Assembly (NCBI GenBank): GCA_014380365.1
Contig: JACMJZ010000001.1
Location: 1 to 64,000 of the forward strand
DNA: 64,000 bases
Direction of reading: 5' to 3'
DNA from: Pyrinomonadaceae bacterium
Lineage (GTDB): Bacteria; Acidobacteriota; Blastocatellia; Pyrinomonadales; Pyrinomonadaceae
In this document: positions 17,891-25,262 of the stretch, in pieces
Position numbering within the stretch: position 1 is the stretch's first letter
Layout: each line of letters opens with the position of its first letter
Translations under genes and position numbers: made by a program
Notes under the pieces: generated by a model
What the model was told of the DNA's origin: nothing
The model's database searches: none
Seen by the model: the letters and a program-made list of their open reading frames with translations, nothing else

Positions 17891-18253
17891 CCCCCCGCGA
17901 AATAACACCACTTACCTATTCCAAAAATTCCAAGCTCCCATCAATTGGAAAAGAATTTTCCTTAGGAGTGCATGCGGCCTTGCAGTCGTAACGAAGACCC
18001 ACATCCCCCAATGAAATTCGGAGCGTGGTTCCTCGAAGCCTCGAAAGAAGACTTGGGGATTACGATAGCGATCTGAGCGCGGCGAGTTCAATTTAGGGAA
18101 ACTCCGTCTTCGCGCGGTACAGGTATTGCCCAGCATGAACCGCTGCCAAGGAAGCAATACAAATCTTCTATTGGAACAATTGGTGTTGGTAAGGATGGAC
18201 AGGCCAGCACAATTCCGCTTAACACAATCCATCCAGCTACTTAGGAATTCTAC

Positions 18254-18290
18254 GGGAAAGGATTTCTTTCCCGGGAAAGATTTTCTTTCG
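18254..18290. repeat. Two adjacent GGGAAAG...CTTTC palindromes
   Basis: GGGAAAGGATTTCTTTCCC (18254-18272) is an inverted repeat with a 5-base centre. It is followed directly by a near copy, GGGAAAGATTTTCTTTCG (18273-18290). They stand 230 bases before the recombinase trio and could be recombinase- or repressor-binding sites. Confidence 0.5.
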
Positions 18291-18516
18291 TTTCATTCGA
18301 CGCTGCTCTGAAGATGGCCCTCAGATGCTCACTGCGCTTGCAGAGTGAGCTGCATTGGCCCTAGTTCGGTACTGCCATGGCCTGTCGTCCCCAGTGAGGA
18401 ATAACTATCTGCATCTTTGCTTAAGGGTCAAAGGTGCAAATGGATAATTGAGTTCCTTTATCAAAGGCCAGAGCCATGGTTTTCGATTAAGTCAGTTAAC
18501 TAAGAAGGGTATATCA

Positions 18517-19671
18517 ATGTCTTATCTACATCCTGTCACAGTCGCCACTCCACAACGATCACATCAGGAGATGCTTAAAGATCATAAGCAGATCCTGCAA
18601 AACTATCTTGACACCTTCATCATGCGCGGACTAAGCCGAAAAACAATAGATGGAGTCACTTGGTTCATCGAGCGCTGGTTTGAAAAAACTCGCGTTTGTG
18701 ACGAGAGCGGTGAGCGTCAGATTTTCATTTGGCAAGTGATGAACCTAGGCGAAGGGCGCAAGCGTATCAAGGAATTCTTAATGACGCTCAGCGCCCTCGA
18801 TGACGACAACAAAGTTTGTCTGCGGGCAAGTACAGTAAGGGCTTACGCGGGCCACCTCGAGCGCCTGTTTGTTTACACAACGGCGTTTCCATTCATAGAG
18901 GGGCTGCAAACAATCTCATCCAAATACGGCCCAATCGACAATCCATTCACTGGCGTCGAGTACCCTATCCATAGTCGTGATCACTTGCGCTCCGAAAGGT
19001 TTTTTCTGACGCCGGACCAGATTTTGGGCCTGCTCGTCTTCCTACGGGAAGTCTATCCCACCCTGACGCGTAGGAATTCTACTGCGGGACGGCTCTATAC
19101 GATAATAATGCTAATCACTGAGACCGGTATGCGCTGCGTTGAAATGATCAATCTCGACGCTCTCGGCGCAGACAGGGACATCTTCTATAACAAAGGAATC
19201 ATACAGACACGTTACGGCAAGGGACACAACTCATCTGGCCCTCAGACGCGGTTGATTCCCTTGACAGATCCTGCCGAAATCACGCTCAAGCAATACGAAC
19301 GAGAAGTGCGGCCGCAGTTCCGCAATCAGCTGATTGATCCGGCCCTGTTCCTGACTTCGAGCGGCAAAAGACTCTCTTACCCCACTCTGCGAGACACCTT
19401 TACACGAGTCATTAAGCTCGCCCGCAAGCATGGCGTCGACCTTCCGCCGAATCTGACGCTACACGACCTGCGCGCAAGTTTCGCCACTAATTACCTTGAG
19501 GCAAATCCCGATCAATTCGGCGAATTGATGGAATTACTCGGGCACGTCAGCTCCTCGTCAACGCGCCTCTATATCAGATCCAGGGGCAAGCACAGGATGT
19601 CGTCAATGAAGAAAGCGCGTGCACCCAGGTCAAGCAGGACGGGTTTCGGTGTGATGGTCTACAACACTTAG
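18517..19671 (+). CDS. Tyrosine recombinase, first gene of a transposition-type trio
   Basis: From ATG 18517 (AAGAAGGG about 8 bases upstream) the protein has 384 residues. It carries a full tyrosine-recombinase set: Arg near 206 (TETGMRCVEM), His and Arg near 316-319 (LHDLRASFATN), His near 342 (LLGHVSSSS) and Tyr near 352 (STRLYIRS). The N-terminal 170 residues should bind the core site. The next two genes follow with gaps of 4 bases each, so the three are one operon. The set of one canonical recombinase, a small protein and one large recombinase-like protein recalls Tn554 TnpA/TnpC/TnpB and the GInt modules, but gene order and the zinc ribbons differ. A TTG 23 codons upstream is a less likely start. 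Confidence 0.88.
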   Translation: MSYLHPVTVATPQRSHQEMLKDHKQILQNYLDTFIMRGLSRKTIDGVTWFIERWFEKTRVCDESGERQIFIWQVMNLGEGRKRIKEFLMTLSALDDDNKVCLRASTVRAYAGHLERLFVYTTAFPFIEGLQTISSKYGPIDNPFTGVEYPIHSRDHLRSERFFLTPDQILGLLVFLREVYPTLTRRNSTAGRLYTIIMLITETGMRCVEMINLDALGADRDIFYNKGIIQTRYGKGHNSSGPQTRLIPLTDPAEITLKQYEREVRPQFRNQLIDPALFLTSSGKRLSYPTLRDTFTRVIKLARKHGVDLPPNLTLHDLRASFATNYLEANPDQFGELMELLGHVSSSSTRLYIRSRGKHRMSSMKKARAPRSSRTGFGVMVYNT

Positions 19672-19675
19672 AAGG

Positions 19676-20116
19676 ATGAATACCTACGTGTGGAAAGTTA
19701 AAGAAATAGCGGCAAAGAGCCATCGGATCACGACCGCGGTTCAGCTTAAGGCATTTATTGAGGAGAACTTGGGAGTGATCGTTACCGTGCAAACTCTAAG
19801 GGCGCTAATGCGAGGCTCGCCAGTTGCACCGCGTGTAGAAATGATTCAACTGTTCTGCGATGCCTTCAATTGCCGTTCTGAGGCTTTCTACGTTTTCACT
19901 CCGAATGCTGCCAGAGCACAGCAGTGGGAGAAAGACAGGTCGGAAGGTAAGAAGGCATCACCCTTATATCAACCTAAAGCCAGCCCTCTCGATGAGATTG
20001 TGAAAGTGCCAGACGAGACTATTCAAGGTGAGAGCGCGGGGAAGCCAAAGTCCTTACGGGCTACGTTCACCGACCCAAGAACGCTCTACAAAGACAGATT
20101 GATATCCAAGGAGTAA
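19676..20116 (+). CDS. Small XRE/Cro-type HTH protein of the recombinase trio
   Basis: The 146-residue protein has a Cro/C1-like HTH over about residues 5-72. Helices are readable in VKEIAAKSHRI, AVQLKAFIEENL, TVQTLRALMRGSP and RVEMIQLFCDAFNCRSEAFYVF, the last being the usual XRE ending. The C-terminal half is charged and probably disordered. It starts 4 bases after the recombinase gene and ends 4 bases before the large zinc-ribbon gene. It may be the operon repressor or an accessory DNA-binding factor that positions the two recombinases, as small third proteins do in other multi-recombinase elements. It is not a known toxin or antitoxin. Confidence 0.75.
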   Translation: MNTYVWKVKEIAAKSHRITTAVQLKAFIEENLGVIVTVQTLRALMRGSPVAPRVEMIQLFCDAFNCRSEAFYVFTPNAARAQQWEKDRSEGKKASPLYQPKASPLDEIVKVPDETIQGESAGKPKSLRATFTDPRTLYKDRLISKE

Positions 20117-20120
20117 CGAA

Positions 20121-22058
20121 TTGAGTAACACATACAGTAGAAGGCCTTTTGTTGAGTGCAAGCGATGTCACAACCGCCGAAAGACCGTGTTGCTCGGGCA
20201 AATGATTTGCCAATGGTGCCATCGGAAAGAGCCGAAGACGAACTGCGGCGTCTGTGGCAAACAAAAACGGTTCGTGACGGATGGAGGTGGAGTTTGCCCT
20301 GAGTGCACTAAGAGAGCTTCAGTACCTACAGAGATAGAATGTGCCGGGTGCGGAAAGAAGAAACGACCGGCGAAGCGAGGCGGCAAATACTGCAAGCCAT
20401 GCCAGATGAGGGTGAATTGTGGTAGGGGGGTATGCTCAGGCTGCACAAGGGACCAGAAATATGTACACAAGACGAAGAGACTCTGTCAGCGCTGCGCTTT
20501 GAATCACTGGGCGCCGAATCGTCTACGAACCCTTATTGAAACGATAAGGATATCGGGCAAGTACAACCTAGCTCTATTTCGTCACCTCACTGGGTTAATC
20601 AATTGGGAGAGGGTCAACGACGAGGATCGCCTCCGGATCTATGATTTCGGCAGATTCCTCCAAAGTCACAAGTTCGAAGAGCCACTCTCATGGGGAAGTA
20701 TCCGCGAATTAAAAGCCGAATTATCGGGCGCGAAGTTCCGGTGTGTGCGCTCCTGTCTTGAGCAACTCGGCGAACTCCTGCTAGACCCAGCGAAAGACGA
20801 GGACTTGGAAGAGTGCCTGAGCGGGATCAACCCCCTCGTTCCCATTGCCTCCCTGCATGCGGATGTCATCGCAGTCTTAAAGAAATACGATCTCTGGCTC
20901 CGCACCGAGCGAAAGAACACCCCTAAGAGCAGGCGCAACCACTTCGACACGTTGGGTGGTTTCTGGAGGTGGAGCGCCACCCGAGGATTGATGTCGCTTG
21001 ATATGGTCAAAGCCACGCATGTCGAAGAATATCTACATACACTCGGGCTGAAATGGAAGTGTCGCCGCTGCTCTTTCACAAAGAACTTAACCAGCAGAGG
21101 CGAAGTTCCACCGAGCGCGTGCGAAAATTGGGAGTGCCGCGCGCTCGACTCCTATGAAAAGGTGATTCGTTGCGTAGAACGTTCGGTAGACAGGCACCGC
21201 GCTGGGCTCCGCGTCTTTTTTGGTTGGCTCAAAGACGTTGAAGAAGGGATCGAATTAAACCCTGCGCCGGCAGCTGAGAGGAGGAGGACGAGGAAGAAGA
21301 AGAGAGGCTGGAGACGAAAGAGAAAGGCTACAGCTACCATTCAGTATTACGACTGGGAAGTGATCGATGCCCTCTTGAAAGACATCGAAGAGCCGAATGC
21401 GCCGGCCGGGGAGGCGATGGCGCTGTATTTCCTCCTCCACCACGCTTTCTATTTGAGGGAACTCCAGACTGTACGAATCCCTTCGCAATGTCGACCGATA
21501 GCGCTCGGTGCGGCACCGCGGGAGTCGTTGGAAGATGTTCTCAGCCTCGAATGGCGACAACGGGAACTGTCGAGAAAGAGACAGTTTCTCGGTCGGACCG
21601 GAGAGATGCTGCAGATGGAACCAGCAGACGAGCCGTGGTTGCGAGATTTGGTTGTGCGATTCATACGAGAACGTAATCAGAAACTACGAGATCCAAAAAA
21701 CCCATACCTATTCGTCGGGACCCGTGGAAGCTCTCGCAGCGGACCCGTAGGCGGCCGATATATCCGTTCCTTGGTCGAGAGTGCCACCGCCCGCATTACG
21801 GGAAGATTATGCACGGCCAACATATTGGGTAAGTCTTCCAGGCTTCTCTACGCAGAGTTCGGGGGACATGAAGGCTTTCGGCATTTACGGGAACTTGGTT
21901 TGGGAGGCTCCCAAGCGCACACCTACGCATGGGCTAAACGAGTGAGGATGGTTCCCAAGCCAGCCAATCGAACCAAGAAGAAAGATGTTAGGCGGCGAGC
22001 ATCGGGTCTGACGGTTCCGCTGATAGATGTTTTCGGTATTCCAACCGACCTCGAATAG
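20121..22058 (+). CDS. Large zinc-ribbon protein with a degenerate tyrosine-recombinase domain
   Basis: The 645-residue protein starts at TTG 20121, with AAGGAG at 20108-20113. Its first 125 residues hold about ten CxxC pairs in short zinc ribbons (CKRC, CQWC, CGVC, CPEC, CAGC, CKPC, CSGC, CQRC). Another ribbon lies near 313-340. The C-terminal 200 residues line up with tyrosine recombinases: an Arg near 448 (FYLRELQTV), a final Tyr near 600 (AHTYAWAKR), and a Box II that reads GKSSR near 570 instead of HxxR. The His has thus become Lys, a replacement tolerated in some recombinases. It may bind element ends through the ribbons and work with the first recombinase. Confidence 0.78.
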   Translation: MSNTYSRRPFVECKRCHNRRKTVLLGQMICQWCHRKEPKTNCGVCGKQKRFVTDGGGVCPECTKRASVPTEIECAGCGKKKRPAKRGGKYCKPCQMRVNCGRGVCSGCTRDQKYVHKTKRLCQRCALNHWAPNRLRTLIETIRISGKYNLALFRHLTGLINWERVNDEDRLRIYDFGRFLQSHKFEEPLSWGSIRELKAELSGAKFRCVRSCLEQLGELLLDPAKDEDLEECLSGINPLVPIASLHADVIAVLKKYDLWLRTERKNTPKSRRNHFDTLGGFWRWSATRGLMSLDMVKATHVEEYLHTLGLKWKCRRCSFTKNLTSRGEVPPSACENWECRALDSYEKVIRCVERSVDRHRAGLRVFFGWLKDVEEGIELNPAPAAERRRTRKKKRGWRRKRKATATIQYYDWEVIDALLKDIEEPNAPAGEAMALYFLLHHAFYLRELQTVRIPSQCRPIALGAAPRESLEDVLSLEWRQRELSRKRQFLGRTGEMLQMEPADEPWLRDLVVRFIRERNQKLRDPKNPYLFVGTRGSSRSGPVGGRYIRSLVESATARITGRLCTANILGKSSRLLYAEFGGHEGFRHLRELGLGGSQAHTYAWAKRVRMVPKPANRTKKKDVRRRASGLTVPLIDVFGIPTDLE

Positions 22059-22143
22059 GAGCTGCGTAAAGACTAGAAACCTTTAGTCTCTGAGCTGCGG
22101 TCAGCAGCTCTTATATACCCTCCCAGCCGTAGCGAGGAAGGCA

Positions 22144-22208
22144 GTCAAGGGCGAAGCGAACTGTTTTCCGTTCGCGAAGTTCATCGGAGCGTAGCGAAGA
22201 CCCTTGAC
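22144..22208. repeat. Nested hairpin
   Basis: GTCAAGGG (22144-22151) pairs with CCCTTGAC (22201-22208) and encloses an inner hairpin of GCGAAC and GTTCGC (22156-22175). It lies 90 bases after the zinc-ribbon recombinase gene. Confidence 0.55.
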
Positions 22209-22517
22209 GGCCTCCACAGCGAAGGCTACAGGTTGGGCGCTCACACTTGGCGGTTTGGGCCATGCTGAAGCACTTTCAAAGCACCGTTCCATGAATGTCG
22301 AGCGTTTCGTAGCGCACGATTATTTGTAGCGCGCACCATTGAGTGACTCGAAGTCTTAAGATGCGACAACCGTTTGCATGTTCTAACGACGTCTCTAATC
22401 TTCAAGTAGCGCCAGCCCCCCTGCGGGGGCGTTAGCGAAGTGAGCACTGCGAGGCGCGCCGAGCGGGCGAGCGAAGCGGAGGTGCAACGGGGGAGAATTT
22501 GGAGACGCGGGCGTCTC

Positions 22518-22586
22518 GATAACAGAGATTACGTCCGGGCGCCTTTCCTGGGCGCGGGCTTTGGGAGGACGTAATCCGCTGTTATC
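22518..22586. repeat. Long bulged stem-loop next to the recombinase trio
   Basis: GATAACAGAGATTACGTCC (22518-22536) pairs with the segment at 22567-22586 through 8 bp, a bulge of 1 against 2 bases, then 10 bp. The loop contains a further GCGCC/GGCGC stem. The shape resembles folded recombination sites of tyrosine recombinases such as integron attC, but the attC core words RYYYAAC and GTTRRRY are not present. It may be the end or resolution site of the element, or a stable RNA. Confidence 0.6.
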
Positions 22587-22976
22587 AGATGACCGTCAGA
22601 TTAGAAAAACGCGGTGGAGTCTTTCCAAGAGGGAATGAAGGAGTGAGCGCAAGCGGGAACGCGATGCCTCAAGCGGGAAGGAAAGAGGGCAGGAAATCTT
22701 ACGTTCGGTTTCTGATGTGCGACCGAGTCGTCAAACTCGCCCGCGCCGGTTTTCAGTGATGACAGAAAGCGCTTGTCGTGTCGAGCATCAGCACACGAAC
22801 CGTCTGAGTTCGCTTGTCTTCACTCCAATGGTTCTTTCAGCATTTTTTCTAATCCACGAACGACTGCGAACCGCCGAGCGACCCTCTAATCAGTCTTTGT
22901 GTCGAGTCTCATCGACTATGTAAGTTTCTGACATCCTTGCTCAGATTCATCAGCATTCTTGGGCACACCTTGCCTT

Positions 22977-22999
22977 AGCTGCCGTGTGGCGGCTTTTTT
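22977..22999 (+). terminator. Rho-independent terminator
   Basis: AGCTGCC pairs with GGCGGCT (one G-U pair) around GTGT and runs into TTTTT. No protein gene lies close upstream on this strand, so it may end a non-coding transcript or read-through from the recombinase operon. Confidence 0.65.
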
Positions 23000-23123
23000 G
23001 TTTGGTTGGTAAGCACTGCCTGGAAGATAGTGACCAGATAACCGTCACGGGGTGGCAAGTTGTCGATGCCGGCTTGCCAAAGGTCTACCCCGCGCTAGAT
23101 ACCTGGTTGGACCATCGAGGCAG

Positions 23124-23360
23124 CTAGAAAGCTAGTGCCGTCAGTAACGCAGAAAGGGCAGCATCCGTTACTTGCTGTGCAAACCCACTTGTGGGGATGT
23201 CGCCCGGCGCAAACTGTGTGTTGTCTGGCAGAGTCTGACTTGTTATTTGGTTCGTTGCCGGAGGCGGTGGCGAGGGAGCGCCACTAGTGGGTATGTCGCC
23301 GGCAACAGCCGAGACGGCCAGGATGCACGTCAAGGACACCGCTGATAGAAATCGCTTCAT
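23124..23360 (-). CDS. Small secreted peptide with two GDIPTSG motifs
   Basis: The 78-residue precursor starts at ATG 23360, with AGGAGA 6 bases upstream. It has a classic signal peptide (MKRFLSAVSL, hydrophobic core, cleavage likely after SAVA at residue 20). The mature part of about 58 residues begins GDIPTSGAPSPPPP, repeats GDIPTSG after QFAP, and ends in a hydrophobic helix DAALSALLTALAF. The gene is divergent from a TPR regulator, and the space between holds repeated palindromes. From memory, similar small proteins occur in Blastocatellia genomes beside such regulators. I know of no assigned function. A secreted signal is the hypothesis; a structural envelope peptide is the alternative. 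Confidence 0.7.
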   Translation of the reverse strand: MKRFLSAVSLTCILAVSAVAGDIPTSGAPSPPPPATNQITSQTLPDNTQFAPGDIPTSGFAQQVTDAALSALLTALAF

Positions 23361-23387
23361 GGGTTGTCTCCTAGTCAAGGTTGGTGA

Positions 23388-23492
23388 TGCAAGAACTCTT
23401 ACATGAAAGGAGAATAACGCAGTATCGGGAAGTTCTTGCAAGGCTTAGAGGAGGCAGCTAATATTCGCGCGTAATTTGCAAGGTTCCTTGCA
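23388..23492. promoter_or_regulatory. Array of TTGCAAG palindromes in the divergent promoter region
   Basis: TGCAAGAACT (23388-23397) and AGTTCTTGCA (23431-23440) form a perfect 10-base inverted repeat. The second arm continues into CTTGCAAG (23435-23442), itself a perfect palindrome. A third site is TGCAAGG-TT-CCTTGCA (23477-23492), an inverted repeat with a 2-base centre just before the regulator gene. Spacings are near 40 bases, about four helical turns. This looks like a multi-site operator for one dimeric regulator acting on both genes. Confidence 0.7.
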
Positions 23493-23516
23493 CTCATCTT
23501 GAAGGGAAATCCTCCC

Positions 23517-25007
23517 ATGAAGACGGCCTCGCCAAAGTTAGACCAATCTTTCCTGATAACGAATGATGAAGCACTTCGGCGTTGTCAGACTGCTCTAGAC
23601 CTTAGAGATAGGAGCGACTACGAGGGCGTTCGCCGAGTAATGCACCCCTTGTGGAAGCGTGTGGGCGAGCATCCTGAGGTTAAGGGCCTTGAGCCTCCGG
23701 TTGTGGCGGAACTCCAGTTGTGCGTTGGAATATTGACGAGTTGGCTCGGTAGTAAAGAAGGGATTGAGGAATCACAAGAGGTCGCTAAAAATCTAATTAG
23801 CAAAGGAATCACATTCTTTGAATTGGTAGGAGATATGCATAAAGTTGCTGCCTCAAGGGCTGAGATTGCTTACTGCTATTTTCGCGAAGGTGCTTTGAAT
23901 GAAGCCCGAATCATGCTTACCGAAGCGCTTCAAAACCTGCCTACGGAAGGGAACACCAGAGCTCGAGCCCTGCTGAAGTTAATAACGGTCGAGTGGTCGG
24001 CTTCTAGATATAACGTCGCCTTATCAATCCTTACCGAAAATGCTTACCTTTTCAAGAAGGTTACCAATCATACGACCAGAGGGAATTATCACAATGAACA
24101 TGCGATCGTTCTTAGACATCTAGCCAAGTCGGATCCTTTGAAGAGAGACGATCTCTTACAACAGGCAATCAGAGAATTTAAGGCTGCTGATCATCACTTT
24201 CGGTTGGCCAAAAACAAAGTCTTTCAGGCTACTGTCAAAAATAACCTTGGACTCATCTTCTTTAACCTGTCTCGATTCAAGGACGCGCACAGCTATATGG
24301 CTGAAGCTCGAAGACTCGCGGTGAGTGTTAGAGAGAAAGCCATGATAGCTCAGGTTGATGAGAGTCGAGTGCAAGTGTTAATTGCGCAAAGAAAGCTCAA
24401 GGAAGCGGAATTCGTTGGCCGTGGCGCTGTTCGAGCGTTGGAAAAAAGCGGACATCAATGCCTATTGGCCGAAGCGCTTACCACATATGGTATTGCCCTT
24501 GCGCGGCTGGGCAAGACAGATCAAGCTCAGTTTAATTTTCAACGTGCGGTGGAGGTGGCGCATCAGGTTGGCGCGCTCAACAAAGCGGGGCTTGCAGCAC
24601 TGACAATGATTGAGGAGTTGGATGACTTGTCGCGAACGACCTTGCAGTGTTCCTTTCAGCGCGCCAGCGAGTGGCTGGCTAACGCGCAGAGCATGGAATT
24701 AGTGGCGAGGTTCACTGCAGCTGCCAACAAAGTGTATGTGGCTCTGAATGGTGAAGTGACTTCCGAAGAAGCTACGGAAGCTCTGGTCAACAAGCCATTT
24801 GATCTTCATGAGGAAGTGCTGAAGCTTGAGAACGCTTTAATTCGACATACGCTGGCGAAGGTGAATGGAAGCCTCACCCGCGCCGCCGAACAGATGGGGA
24901 TGACCTATCAGGGTCTGGCTTACATCATTCAGTCTCGGCACCCGAAGTTGCTCAAGGAGCGCTCGCCAGTGCGTCGTCGCTCGCCGAGGAAAGGCAAGCG
25001 AAGTTAG
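23517..25007 (+). CDS. TPR-repeat regulator with C-terminal Fis-type HTH
   Basis: The 496-residue protein starts at ATG 23517, with GAAGGGA about 10 bases upstream; a TTG six codons earlier is less likely. Most of it is helical repeats of TPR type, for example ARIMLTEALQNLPTEGN, AIREFKAADHHFRLAKN and ALARLGKTDQAQFNFQRAVEVA. The C-terminal 60 residues contain a Fis-like HTH (LIRHTLAKVNGSLTRAAEQMGMTYQGL, near 440-470) and a basic tail. Gram-positive peptide-receptor regulators (RRNPP family) also join TPRs to an HTH, but with the HTH first. No kinase or receiver domain is visible. The divergent secreted-peptide gene and shared palindromes suggest it controls, and perhaps senses, that peptide. 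Confidence 0.78.
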   Translation: MKTASPKLDQSFLITNDEALRRCQTALDLRDRSDYEGVRRVMHPLWKRVGEHPEVKGLEPPVVAELQLCVGILTSWLGSKEGIEESQEVAKNLISKGITFFELVGDMHKVAASRAEIAYCYFREGALNEARIMLTEALQNLPTEGNTRARALLKLITVEWSASRYNVALSILTENAYLFKKVTNHTTRGNYHNEHAIVLRHLAKSDPLKRDDLLQQAIREFKAADHHFRLAKNKVFQATVKNNLGLIFFNLSRFKDAHSYMAEARRLAVSVREKAMIAQVDESRVQVLIAQRKLKEAEFVGRGAVRALEKSGHQCLLAEALTTYGIALARLGKTDQAQFNFQRAVEVAHQVGALNKAGLAALTMIEELDDLSRTTLQCSFQRASEWLANAQSMELVARFTAAANKVYVALNGEVTSEEATEALVNKPFDLHEEVLKLENALIRHTLAKVNGSLTRAAEQMGMTYQGLAYIIQSRHPKLLKERSPVRRRSPRKGKRS

Positions 25008-25262
25008 CGAGTACCTGACTTTTGGAGAGCAAGTGGCCGAAATCAAAGAATTCATGGACTCGGTGTTTGGCTTACAAAGTCGTCTTTATTGGCAGCAATT
25101 CCGAGCCGGAGATGAGCTCCCAGCAATCTTTCTCGTTTTTAGTCGTTCGCGTGCGACTCACCGCTTAAGCCTCGCGCGGTCGATTTACTCATAACCGTTG
25201 TCGGTTGACGCACGAGTCTTCGTAGCTCGCGCGCGACGGACTACTTCCCGAAGGAACCTTAC

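Larger units (their letters stand above)
17259..18516. other. Non-coding stretch between integrase/excisionase and the recombinase trio
   Basis: I find no convincing gene in these 1.26 kb. It contains the palindrome listed at 17841-17890, the GGGAAAG repeats at 18254-18290, and a 27-codon frame from ATG 17344 with AGGAG upstream that resembles nothing known. Base use is more AT-rich than the core genes before 15 kb. It probably includes att sites and promoters of the two mobile units. Confidence 0.5.
22059..23123. other. Structured non-coding stretch after the recombinase trio
   Basis: No credible gene is seen in this kilobase. It holds a nested hairpin (22144-22208), a C-rich/G-rich hairpin near 22409-22437, a long stem-loop (22518-22586), two direct copies of CAAGCGGGAA near 22653 and 22672, and a terminator (22977-22999). 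Words such as GCGAAGCG and GCGTAGCG recur. This is a plausible place for element ends, att sites or a non-coding RNA that ends at the terminator. Confidence 0.5.

Noticed and set aside
22518-22586. Integron attC site
   Set aside because: The structure is attC-like, but the RYYYAAC and GTTRRRY core words are missing, and no integron integrase with its extra domain is present.
22717-22923. A 68-codon frame ahead of the terminator at 22977
   Set aside because: There is no ribosome binding site, the composition is unlike that of a protein, and there is no recognisable motif. A non-coding transcript is more likely.
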